DNA of 64,000 nt from Flavobacteriales bacterium (GTDB lineage: Bacteria > Bacteroidota > Bacteroidia > CAIKAF01): NCBI GenBank assembly GCA_018401695.1, contig JAGYKD010000001.1:1052016-1116015 (forward strand), in the 5' to 3' direction. Positions 1 through 7,512 of this stretch are shown piece after piece. The position numbers were made by a program, and so were the translations under genes. The notes below the pieces were generated by a model that worked only from the letters and a program-made list of their open reading frames with translations, was not told the DNA's origin and searched no databases. How positions within the stretch are numbered: position 1 is the stretch's first letter; each line of letters opens with the position of its first letter.

Positions 1-1
1 C

Positions 2-3000
2 GACTCTCCCTGGACCTTGCACGCCAGCGGGCGCATGTTGAAAGAAACCGTGAGTCGGAAAATCCCCTTGGTTGATTTTGAGGCCATTCGCAAACGTTGT
101 CCTCAAGAGCTGGTAGCCCAGGAGCTTTATCAGACATTGACCGATAGAGGATTGCATTATGGTCCTTGGTTCCAGGGCATCAAAACCATTTACAAGGGAG
201 GCACTGAAGTACTTGTGAGGCTGGAAGGTAACGAAAGCCTAATGGTAAATGCAGACAATTATTTGCTGCATCCCACCATGCTTGACTCGGGATTCCAAAG
301 TATGGTTGCCATTGTGGGTGAACTTAGCTCAAACCCCAATCCATTCGTGCCGGTATCTATCGATCAAGTGATTTTTTATACCAGTCCAGGGGAGTCTTGC
401 TGGAGTTGGTGCCAAATAACCGAGGTAAAAGACAACCAAATAAAAGGAGACCTTAGCTTGTTTGATGAGCAAGGAGAAGTGTTGGTGGCCTTGGAAGGAA
501 TTACTTTGCAAGCCATTTCCTCGGGTGGGGAAGAGGCTAGCGCGGCCTCCGACGATTGGTTTTATGAGTACCAGTGGCAAAACACTAAGCTCCAAGAGCA
601 AAACAAATTCCAGGGCAATTGTTTGGTATTCGGCGACGAGAGCGAAGGTACTTCCCAGGTCGTTGAAGCCTTAGCTGAGAAAGGAATAACCAGTATGTTG
701 GTGCTTCCCGGCGATAGCTACGTCAACGACGAGGTCTTATTTACCATTCGTCCCAACAAAGAATCCGACTATTTACAGCTATTAGACGATGCCACTCCCT
801 TAGACATTTCCGGCATTGTTTATCTATGGTCAGAGGCAACCGACAGCAACAGTGAGGGCTTGGAGCCCGACCAAATTGTTGACCGCACCATGCCTGCCGT
901 ATATTTGGGGAAATCCTTGGCACAGCGTTGGGCAAGCAAAGAAATCCTTTGGTTAACACTCACACGGAACGCACAGCTAGTGGAGGAAAACGACCAAGTA
1001 AAGTCCTTAGAAACTACTCCCTATTGGGGCTTGGCTCGCCTTATTGCCAATGAGCACCCCAACATTAGAACTGCCATGGTGGACACTAGCGAGGGTGAAA
1101 ACTCTTTTGCTGCTGTAGCCAGTGAGCTGTCAGCAGGACTTCCGGCAGACGATGTGGCCTTTAGGAATGGAGACCGTTTTGTTAAGTCTTTGGTTCAGGT
1201 GGCTTATCAGCGCGAGGACATGGCCGGTAAAACCAGAAAAGTATCCACCGAAGAGCCTGTAAGTCTTGAGATTGGTCAAGTTGGTCGCATTGACTCGCTG
1301 CACCACGAAGTTACAGAACGCCGGGCGCCTGAGGCTAAAGAAATTGAAATCCAAACCTTTGCCTCTTGTTTGAACCTTAAAGATGTACTTAAGGTTATCG
1401 GGCAACTTTCTACCAAAGCTACTAGCGGAACCTACTTTGAGAGCACCTTTGGTATGGAGGCTAGCGGTATCGTGACCCGTGTGGGAAGCGATGTAAGCGA
1501 CTTTAAGCCGGGGGATGAAGTGATTTTGGCGGCACAAAGCGGTTGCCTTAAGAGTTATGTAACGGCAGAACCTACCTTTTTTGTGCGGAAACCTAAGCAT
1601 ATTGCTTGGGAAGACTGCCTAATGGTGGTTCCCTACATGACTGTATTGTACGGTTTGCGTGACAGAGCTCAGCTTCAAAAAGGCGAGAAGATACTTATCC
1701 ACAATGCTACAGGTGGAGTTGGTTTAGCGGCTATTCAGTGGGCACAACATGTGGGCGCTGAGATTTATGCCACCGCCGGAAATGAAGAGAAGCGCGAGCA
1801 CCTGCGGTCCCTTGGAATACAGCATGTATTTGATTCTCGCTCTTTGGATTTTGCCAAAGACATTCGCGAGGCCACCGGAGGCTATGGTGTAGATGTGGTT
1901 ATTAATGCCATTGCCGGAGAAGCCCTGTATCAATCCTTTGAATTGTTGGCTTCTTATGGTCGATTTGTAGAGATTGGTAAGCGCGATATTTCGGAAAACA
2001 ATGGCCTGCCTATGGCAGCCTTTAACCGAAACATTACCTTCCACGGAATAGATGTTGACCGCTTAATGATTGAGCGCACGCCTGTGGTGCAAAACATTTT
2101 GCGCGATATTGAGCGATACTATGAGGAAGGGGTTTTTTCGGCGGTAAAGACCTACAGTTTCCCGGCCAACGATGCTATAGAAGCCTTTAACTTCCTTGCT
2201 CAATCCAAGCACATGGGTAAGGTGGTTTTGAATTACAAAGACCAAGAAGTTGAGGTTCCTATTCGTCAGGAAGTAAAAGAAATAGACCCTCATGGCACGT
2301 ATATCATTACCGGCGGAACCGGCGGCTTTGGATTGGAAATTGCCAAATGGCTTTCTTCCAAAGGGGTAGAGCAGCTGGTTTTGGCTTCACGCAGTGGCCT
2401 TAAAAGCGAAGAGGCCCAAAAGGCCGTGGAGGCCATGGAGAGCCGAGGAACCAAAGTGTGGGCAGAACCCCTGGATATTACCGACGCTGCAGCCGTAAAC
2501 AAAGCTATTGGCTTTATAAAAGCGGAGCTGGCTCCGGTAAAGGGAGTGATCCATGGAGCGGTGGTGCTGGACGACGGCTTCTTGGCCGACATGAACCGCA
2601 GCCGTTTTATGACCTCGTTCCAGGCCAAAGTTGGAGGGGCATTGAACTTGCATCGTGCCTTAGCCGATGTAGATTTAGATTTCTTCCTTTCTTTCTCATC
2701 TATTTCTGCCTTAATTGGAAATAATGGTCAAGCGAACTACGTAGCTGCAAATGCCTTCCTGGATGGCTTTGCGCACTACAGAAGAGCTAAAGGGCAAGCC
2801 GCTACAACGGTAAACCTAGGTGTTTTGGCAGAGGTGGGTGTAGCTGCTCGCGATGCCAATGTAACGGCCATCCTAGAGTCCGGAGGAATTATGGGCTTCT
2901 CGAACCGACAAGCCCTGGAAGGCCTTGAAATTCTTATTGAGCACCACCCTGTACAAGCGGGTATGTTTGATGTAGATTGGCACCGTTGGGCTTCTGTGAA

Positions 3001-3436
3001 TGCAGGGGCCGCCAATTCTTCACGATTTGTGAAACTGGTAGAAGCAAGCGGAGCATCCGGAGCCACCAACAGTGTGCTTGTGGAGCTGGGAGCTGTTTTA
3101 GGCGCCATGGCCGATAACGAACGTCAAAGCTACATGGAGCAAGCCATGGCAGAACAATTGGCAGCCGTACTTAAGCTTCCGGTAGAAAAAATAGACAAGT
3201 CCAGAGGCATTAACTTCCTGGGAATTGACTCGTTGATTGCCGTGGAGTTGGGCCGTGCCATAACGGGACGTTTTGGCCTTGATGTGTCTACCATGGAGCT
3301 GTTGAGTGGGCCAAATGTGAGTCAATTGGCATCCATGTTGCTTGAAAAAGCAGCTGCTCAGGGTGTTATTGGTGCCGATATCGATCAGCTGAGCGACGAG
3401 GAACTCGACGCCATGCTTGCCGAGGTGAAGCAGTAA
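2..3436 (+). CDS. Type I polyketide synthase, C-terminal part (DH-linker-ER-KR-ACP), truncated by window edge
   Basis: The frame is open to the left edge (it begins DSPWTLHASG, the end of a dehydratase N-terminal half), so the 1144 visible residues are the C-terminal part of a larger protein. Domains in order: dehydratase to about residue 170 (HPTMLDSGFQ near 90-99 holds the second catalytic Asp); a linker or structural KR half, about 180-400; enoylreductase, about 420-730, with NADPH loop NATGGVGLAA near 566; ketoreductase, about 760-960, with TGGTGGFG near 769 and the YVAAN active-site Tyr near 913; and an acyl carrier domain with the phosphopantetheine Ser in LGIDSL near 1076. The protein ends after the acidic DEELDAMLAEV tail typical of PKS C-termini, with no thioesterase. 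Presence of DH, ER and KR implies a fully reducing module making a saturated chain. KS and AT would lie upstream and are not visible. The product is unknown. Confidence 0.93.
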   Translation, partial: DSPWTLHASGRMLKETVSRKIPLVDFEAIRKRCPQELVAQELYQTLTDRGLHYGPWFQGIKTIYKGGTEVLVRLEGNESLMVNADNYLLHPTMLDSGFQSMVAIVGELSSNPNPFVPVSIDQVIFYTSPGESCWSWCQITEVKDNQIKGDLSLFDEQGEVLVALEGITLQAISSGGEEASAASDDWFYEYQWQNTKLQEQNKFQGNCLVFGDESEGTSQVVEALAEKGITSMLVLPGDSYVNDEVLFTIRPNKESDYLQLLDDATPLDISGIVYLWSEATDSNSEGLEPDQIVDRTMPAVYLGKSLAQRWASKEILWLTLTRNAQLVEENDQVKSLETTPYWGLARLIANEHPNIRTAMVDTSEGENSFAAVASELSAGLPADDVAFRNGDRFVKSLVQVAYQREDMAGKTRKVSTEEPVSLEIGQVGRIDSLHHEVTERRAPEAKEIEIQTFASCLNLKDVLKVIGQLSTKATSGTYFESTFGMEASGIVTRVGSDVSDFKPGDEVILAAQSGCLKSYVTAEPTFFVRKPKHIAWEDCLMVVPYMTVLYGLRDRAQLQKGEKILIHNATGGVGLAAIQWAQHVGAEIYATAGNEEKREHLRSLGIQHVFDSRSLDFAKDIREATGGYGVDVVINAIAGEALYQSFELLASYGRFVEIGKRDISENNGLPMAAFNRNITFHGIDVDRLMIERTPVVQNILRDIERYYEEGVFSAVKTYSFPANDAIEAFNFLAQSKHMGKVVLNYKDQEVEVPIRQEVKEIDPHGTYIITGGTGGFGLEIAKWLSSKGVEQLVLASRSGLKSEEAQKAVEAMESRGTKVWAEPLDITDAAAVNKAIGFIKAELAPVKGVIHGAVVLDDGFLADMNRSRFMTSFQAKVGGALNLHRALADVDLDFFLSFSSISALIGNNGQANYVAANAFLDGFAHYRRAKGQAATTVNLGVLAEVGVAARDANVTAILESGGIMGFSNRQALEGLEILIEHHPVQAGMFDVDWHRWASVNAGAANSSRFVKLVEASGASGATNSVLVELGAVLGAMADNERQSYMEQAMAEQLAAVLKLPVEKIDKSRGINFLGIDSLIAVELGRAITGRFGLDVSTMELLSGPNVSQLASMLLEKAAAQGVIGADIDQLSDEELDAMLAEVKQ

Positions 3437-3457
3437 GCAGTTGAATACTAGATTTAT

Positions 3458-3493
3458 ATCGCCGTTCGATTGGGTTCGAACGGTGATTTTTTT
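3458..3493 (+). terminator. Rho-independent terminator of the PKS gene
   Basis: Twelve-base arms (ATCGCCGTTCGA and TCGAACGGTGAT, one G-U pair) enclose a 6-nt loop and are followed by a run of T. It lies 21 bp after the PKS stop. Confidence 0.85.
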
Positions 3494-3508
3494 ATAAAAT
3501 GTAAGGAT

Positions 3509-3538
3509 TTGTTCAAAAAAAAAGCATTGTTAGTTTTG
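3509..3538 (+). promoter_or_regulatory. Bacteroidota-type promoter of the T9SS protein gene
   Basis: TTG at 3509-3511, a 19-bp spacer and TAGTTTTG at 3531-3538 match the Bacteroidota -33 TTG / -7 TAnnTTTG consensus. A second, weaker box (TATCTTGC, 3554-3561) lies closer to the ATG at 3598. The gene sits between two terminators, so it should be monocistronic. Confidence 0.65.
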
Positions 3539-3597
3539 TATGTTAAAATTTCGTATCTTGCACCTTAAGGTTCATAACTAAGGTTAATTACAAACAC

Positions 3598-4803
3598 ATG
3601 AAAAGTACTACTACACTACTAGCAGCCCTCATGGTAACCGGTACCGTGGTGGCTCAAACAGGAAGCCGCGCTGTTGATGACAGCAAATTCAAGCGTCCTG
3701 CCAACTCTATTCAAAAGCATGCCATAACCGTAGACCCTAATAAGTCTCCTACGACTGAAACGGTATACTTGGATTATTTGGAGTACGATGCCCAGTTCTA
3801 TACAATTGAGCAATTTGTAACCAACATGAACGTTAGAGACACAGCAGAATTAGAGTTTGCTCGTGTTTTTGCAAATTACGACACCATCGTAGGGACTACA
3901 GATTACGTAACCTTTATGCCGTATGCCAAAAACACGATCACCAGCATGACTGTTGACTCGATTTTTTACGTGTTGCACCACCAAAACAACGATGGTCTTA
4001 CCGATACATTGACCATGCGTATTTATGGAATGGGTAATGATCAGCGTCCGGATTTGGCAAGTATTCTTTGGGAACAACAAATCTTTACCGATACTTCGTT
4101 GACAGATCCTCCTTCGTCTACCGGATATCCTATCCGTGTAATCAGCGAGGCTCCCAACTTTACTTTGCCCGCGGGTGTTACTGAGTTCGCGGTTTCTTTA
4201 GATTTCCGTGGCGCAGTTATCGATACCGTGATGATGCTCTTTGCATATCCAACTTTGGGTAGTGCTTGCGGTACCAACCAGGGTACTCAGCCTGTGCTTG
4301 GCGAATTCTTCCCCTCTGCTTCTTACCAAGTGGTTCTTGACGACACTGTTGGCGTTAACGGAGGAGCTGTTTCTATTACTATTCCCTTCATTAGCACCCA
4401 AACCAACGACTGGTCTTTGGTATGGTTCTACGATTGCAACAATAATGGAGACGTAGATTACCAAGACGAGCACCCTTACCAACACTGGGGCATTTGGTCA
4501 AAAGTTACTGTTACTTATGACGTGACCGGTATAGATCAGGTGCTTCAAGGAGAAGCTACTTTAGCACCCAACCCTGCTTCTGAAGCAACTCGTTTGAGCT
4601 TTGAGCTTCAACAAGCCGCTGAGGTTTCTTATGCCATCGTTGATCTTGCAGGTCGCACCGTAGCAACTAAGTCTTTGGGTCAGGTAGCTGCCGGTAACGT
4701 GAGCGAAGAAATTAGCTTGGCCGGTTTGACCAATGGCGTATACTTCATGAACTTGAACGCAGGAGGACAAAGCTCTAGCATTAAGTTTATTGTGAAGCAA
4801 TAA
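3598..4803 (+). CDS. Secreted protein with type IX secretion C-terminal sorting domain
   Basis: The 401-residue product starts with a clean Sec signal peptide (MKSTTTLLAALMVTGTVVAQ). It ends in a T9SS type A sorting domain of about 80 residues: LAPNPASEATRLSFEL, then DLAGRTV, then GLTNGVYFMNL, then IKFIVKQ. Such domains direct passage across the outer membrane and anchoring or release at the surface. The middle (about residues 30-315) is rich in Thr, Asp and aromatic residues, looks like beta-sandwich material and matches no family I recognise. Its own promoter and terminators suggest an independently expressed secreted protein. Substrate or function is unknown. Confidence 0.88.
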   Translation: MKSTTTLLAALMVTGTVVAQTGSRAVDDSKFKRPANSIQKHAITVDPNKSPTTETVYLDYLEYDAQFYTIEQFVTNMNVRDTAELEFARVFANYDTIVGTTDYVTFMPYAKNTITSMTVDSIFYVLHHQNNDGLTDTLTMRIYGMGNDQRPDLASILWEQQIFTDTSLTDPPSSTGYPIRVISEAPNFTLPAGVTEFAVSLDFRGAVIDTVMMLFAYPTLGSACGTNQGTQPVLGEFFPSASYQVVLDDTVGVNGGAVSITIPFISTQTNDWSLVWFYDCNNNGDVDYQDEHPYQHWGIWSKVTVTYDVTGIDQVLQGEATLAPNPASEATRLSFELQQAAEVSYAIVDLAGRTVATKSLGQVAAGNVSEEISLAGLTNGVYFMNLNAGGQSSSIKFIVKQ

Positions 4804-4825
4804 CTCATTGCCCAACATATACTAC

Positions 4826-4855
4826 AAAAGGCCTCCTTGGGAGGCCTTTTTTTTT
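4826..4855 (+). terminator. Rho-independent terminator
   Basis: AAAAGGCCTC and GAGGCCTTTT are perfect inverted arms around a CTTGG loop, followed by more T. It lies 22 bp after the T9SS gene stop. Confidence 0.9.
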
Positions 4856-4861
4856 GATTTT

Positions 4862-5030
4862 TCGGAGGAGGATTTCCCTAGGGAACCCCGGGCCGCGGGG
4901 ATGCCCCGGATGCCGGGCCTGTGTGTGGAGCCGGGCAGGGGGACGTGGCGCGTAGCAAACGCCCCTGCTGCCCATGGCTCCACCACAGGGGCGGCACCGG
5001 AGCAGGACTAAGGACCGATAGATGCAAAGA
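4862..5030. repeat. GC-rich long imperfect hairpin (possible diverged member of the REP-like family)
   Basis: Non-coding and far more GC-rich than the neighbouring genes. Long imperfect arms face each other: GTGTGTGGAGCCGGGCAG near 4920 with its counterpart CTGCCCATGGCTCCACCAC near 4975, and CCGGATGCCGGGCCTG with CAGGGGCGGCACCGG outside them. It shares the ATCCGGGGC-type end word (reverse strand) with the REP-like elements but lacks their TGCAAGTCCTCG word, so membership is uncertain. Confidence 0.55.
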
Positions 5031-5066
5031 ATAAAGCTCGGAGCAGGGTGCCAAAGCCCAAATGCG

Positions 5067-5074
5067 TAACTTCG
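5067..5074 (+). promoter_or_regulatory. Candidate -7 box (TAACTTCG) directly before the polyprenyl synthase start
   Basis: TAACTTCG is a TAnnTTCG variant of the Bacteroidota -7 element and ends 6 nt before the ATG at 5081. No good TTG is seen at -33. If active, the mRNA would be nearly leaderless. Confidence 0.4.
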
Positions 5075-5080
5075 CCTTTG

Positions 5081-6055
5081 ATGGGACGACTCGAGCATAT
5101 TCAGGCCCCGATTCAGGAGGAAATGAAGGATTTTGAACGGCGTTTTCGCCGGTCAATGAAAAGCTCTGTGCCTCTGTTGGATACGGTTACCCAATACATT
5201 GTTCGGCGTAAAGGGAAGCAAGTGCGCCCCATGTTTGTGTTTTTGAGTGCTGCGGTAAGCGGTGGCATTCACGAGGAGACTTACCGGGCTGCGATGCTGG
5301 TGGAGTTGATGCATACGGCCACTTTGGTACACGACGATGTGGTGGACGACTCCAACGAAAGGCGCGGATTTTTTTCGCTGAACGCCCTTTGGAAGAATAA
5401 AATTGCGGTGTTGATTGGGGATTATTTGCTTTCGAAATCCTTGCTGCTTTCCACTCAGAATGGAGACTTTAAATCTTTGGAAATAATTTCAGAGGCTGTT
5501 CGACTCATGAGTGAGGGTGAGCTACTTCAGATAGAAAAGGCGCGGCGCTTGGACATAAAAGAATCGGTGTATTATGAAATCATTCGCGGGAAGACCGCCA
5601 GTTTGATTGCTGCTTGCTGTGCGGCCGGCGCGCATACCGCCGGTGCTGACCCCGCTTGGGTAGAACACATGCGCTTGTTTGGTGAGTATACCGGCATGGC
5701 TTTTCAAATAAAAGACGACTTATTTGACTTTCAGCAGAGTAGCTCTATTGGAAAGCCTACGGGGATTGATATTAAAGAGCAAAAAATGACCTTGCCTCTG
5801 ATTTATGCATTGGATAAAAGCTCTTGGACCACTAAGCGTTCCATCATTCGCAAAATCCGAAGGCACCATGAGCATCCGGATAAAGTGCAGGAAGTGGTTC
5901 GTTTTGTGCTGGAAAGCGGTGGAATGGAGTATGCCGAACAGCAGATGCTGAGGTTTAGGGGGCAAGCTTTGGACTTGTTGGACAAAGCACCGGAGCTTCC
6001 CGCACGGGAAAGTCTTAGGGATTTGGTTTTGTATACCACAGAGCGCAAAAAATGA
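5081..6055 (+). CDS. Polyprenyl synthetase family protein (long-chain prenyl diphosphate synthase)
   Basis: The 324-residue product has the all-alpha trans-prenyltransferase signatures: GKQVRPMFVFLSA, the first aspartate-rich motif HDDVVDDSNERRG and the second, KDDLFDF. The family condenses isopentenyl diphosphate onto an allylic primer to make quinone side chains, probably the menaquinone tail here. Chain length cannot be read by eye. An in-frame GTG lies upstream at 5048, but ATG 5081 (MGRLEHIQAPI) is preferred because family homology starts there and a -7 box precedes it. Its stop overlaps the next gene by 4 nt (ATGA), implying translational coupling. Confidence 0.9.
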   Translation: MGRLEHIQAPIQEEMKDFERRFRRSMKSSVPLLDTVTQYIVRRKGKQVRPMFVFLSAAVSGGIHEETYRAAMLVELMHTATLVHDDVVDDSNERRGFFSLNALWKNKIAVLIGDYLLSKSLLLSTQNGDFKSLEIISEAVRLMSEGELLQIEKARRLDIKESVYYEIIRGKTASLIAACCAAGAHTAGADPAWVEHMRLFGEYTGMAFQIKDDLFDFQQSSSIGKPTGIDIKEQKMTLPLIYALDKSSWTTKRSIIRKIRRHHEHPDKVQEVVRFVLESGGMEYAEQQMLRFRGQALDLLDKAPELPARESLRDLVLYTTERKK

Positions 6056-6660
6056 ACCGATTGCTCAAAAGCCTATATCGAAAGGCTTGGTTTGAGGGGC
6101 CGGACCAGGGTTTGTACCTAACCTATGACGACGGTCCTGACCCGAAGGGAAGCCTGGCTTTTGCTCACGAACTGTTTAACCGGGGGATAAAAGCCACCTT
6201 TTTTTGTTTGGGCACCGCTTTGGAAAAAGCACCGGAATATCCGGAGGCTTTATTGGCCTTAAATCATGCGGTTGGTTACCATGGTTTTTCGCATATAAGC
6301 GGTTTTTCTGCAGCCCATAGCGCCTATCTAAAGAACTTTGAACGTCCTGCCGGTTTTCCCTCCCGGCTATTAAGAGTTCCTTATGGAAGAGTGCTTCCGG
6401 GAGCTTATCACAGATTGAGTAAGGATTGGCAGCTGGTGTTTTGGAGTCACATGCCGGGAGATTATAAAACGAGACTAGATGCGGAGGCGTTGTGGCCACG
6501 TTTGGCCTGCTCTTTGGAACCGGGAGCCATAGTGGTATTGCATGACCGAGGGGAGGCTTTGCAAAAGCAATGGCGCTTGTTGGATGCCTTAGAGAAAGCT
6601 ATTGTTCAGCGTGGTTTGGAAACCAAAGCACTGCCCATGGAGGAGAAGAATTGGGCGTAA
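6052..6660 (+). CDS. Polysaccharide deacetylase (NodB-homology) family protein
   Basis: The 202-residue product shows the NodB-domain motifs: TYDDGPDPKG (catalytic and metal Asp pair), HGFSHISG (H-x3-H metal ligands), RVPYGR and a late VVLHDRG. The family is a carbohydrate esterase that removes N- or O-acetyl groups from glycans. No signal peptide is evident, so the location is uncertain. It is coupled to the prenyl synthase (ATGA overlap). Its 3' end overlaps the convergent phosphoesterase gene by 55 bp. The actual substrate is unknown. Confidence 0.88.
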   Translation: MNRLLKSLYRKAWFEGPDQGLYLTYDDGPDPKGSLAFAHELFNRGIKATFFCLGTALEKAPEYPEALLALNHAVGYHGFSHISGFSAAHSAYLKNFERPAGFPSRLLRVPYGRVLPGAYHRLSKDWQLVFWSHMPGDYKTRLDAEALWPRLACSLEPGAIVVLHDRGEALQKQWRLLDALEKAIVQRGLETKALPMEEKNWA

Positions 6661-7460
6661 ATAGGCTCTTTTTGTTCGCGAAGCGCGCTTTTTTCTTCCT
6701 TAAGGGCTTTTGGTATAGGTTTATGGGTATGGATGCGCCAGCAGCCCTGGGCATACTCTAAAGCCGTAAGGCTTTCTACCCAGTCTCCGGAGTTTAAGTA
6801 ACGGACACTTCCGTTTTTCCGGCTTAGTTTTTTGTCGGCAGCTTGGTGAATGTGGCCGCAAACTACGGTGTTATAGCCTTGTTGCAAGGCATAATCAGCG
6901 GCGAAGCCTTCAAAGTCAGACATAAAGGCTACGGCTCGTTTAACGCTGTGCTTTATCCGTGCGGATAGCGATACAGGGCCTTTTCCCAGTTTTTGACTAA
7001 CCCAATTGATGGCACGGTTTAGAAGGATAAGAGCGTCGTAGCTTTTACCCCCAAGTTTAGCCAACCAACGGGCATGTTGAATGCTGCTGTCAAACACATC
7101 GCCATGAAAGAACCAAGTTTTTTGGCCATGCAGGTCCAGCACGAGGGTTTCGGCAAGGGTAAAGGAGCCCAAGTGCAGCTCCGGCAAGCGGCGCAACACA
7201 TCGTCATGGTTGCCCGTTAAATAGACCACAGGAATGTCTTTGCTTAGCCATTTTACCAAGTGTTTTACCACTTCCCAGTGACTTTTGGGCCAGTACCATT
7301 TTGAAAATTGCCAGGCATCCACAATGTCTCCATTGAGGATAACCATTTCCGGCTCGATGGATTTAAGGTAATCTAAAAGGGCTGAGGCGTGGCAACCAAA
7401 AGTGCCCAAGTGGATGTCGGAAAGAACCAAAACCTCCACCTTACGTTTATCTTTAGGCAT
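6606..7460 (-). CDS. LpxH-like metallophosphoesterase (UDP-2,3-diacylglucosamine diphosphatase family)
   Basis: The 284-residue calcineurin-like phosphoesterase has its metal motifs in order: SDIHLGTFG near the N-terminus, NGDIVDAW, TGNHDD, FHGDVFD and CGHIHQA. The spacing and the middle helical segment (ARWLAKLGGKSYDALILLNR) resemble the LpxH branch that cleaves UDP-2,3-diacylglucosamine in lipid A synthesis. Substrate assignment is by resemblance only. ATG 7460 (MPKDKRKVEVLVLSD) is chosen over an upstream in-frame ATG at 7511, which would almost touch the divergent helicase start. The 3' end overlaps the deacetylase gene tail to tail by 55 bp. Confidence 0.82.
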   Translation of the reverse strand: MPKDKRKVEVLVLSDIHLGTFGCHASALLDYLKSIEPEMVILNGDIVDAWQFSKWYWPKSHWEVVKHLVKWLSKDIPVVYLTGNHDDVLRRLPELHLGSFTLAETLVLDLHGQKTWFFHGDVFDSSIQHARWLAKLGGKSYDALILLNRAINWVSQKLGKGPVSLSARIKHSVKRAVAFMSDFEGFAADYALQQGYNTVVCGHIHQAADKKLSRKNGSVRYLNSGDWVESLTALEYAQGCWRIHTHKPIPKALKEEKSALREQKEPIYAQFFSSMGSALVSKPR

Positions 7461-7512
7461 GCGTGTTTTGCCCGAAATTAAGGCCGGGTTGTAACCACAG
7501 AAGAAAGGCAAA

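Noticed and set aside
4808..5156. Frames inside the GC-rich hairpin before the polyprenyl synthase
   Set aside because: The DNA is a long imperfect palindrome and frames on both strands are by-products. The same holds for frames at 36628-37320 and 50156-50722 in REP-like elements.
6606..7460. Metallophosphoesterase as the ligase-associated repair endonuclease
   Set aside because: Length and motif spacing resemble the LpxH branch, and no ligase or exonuclease is adjacent.
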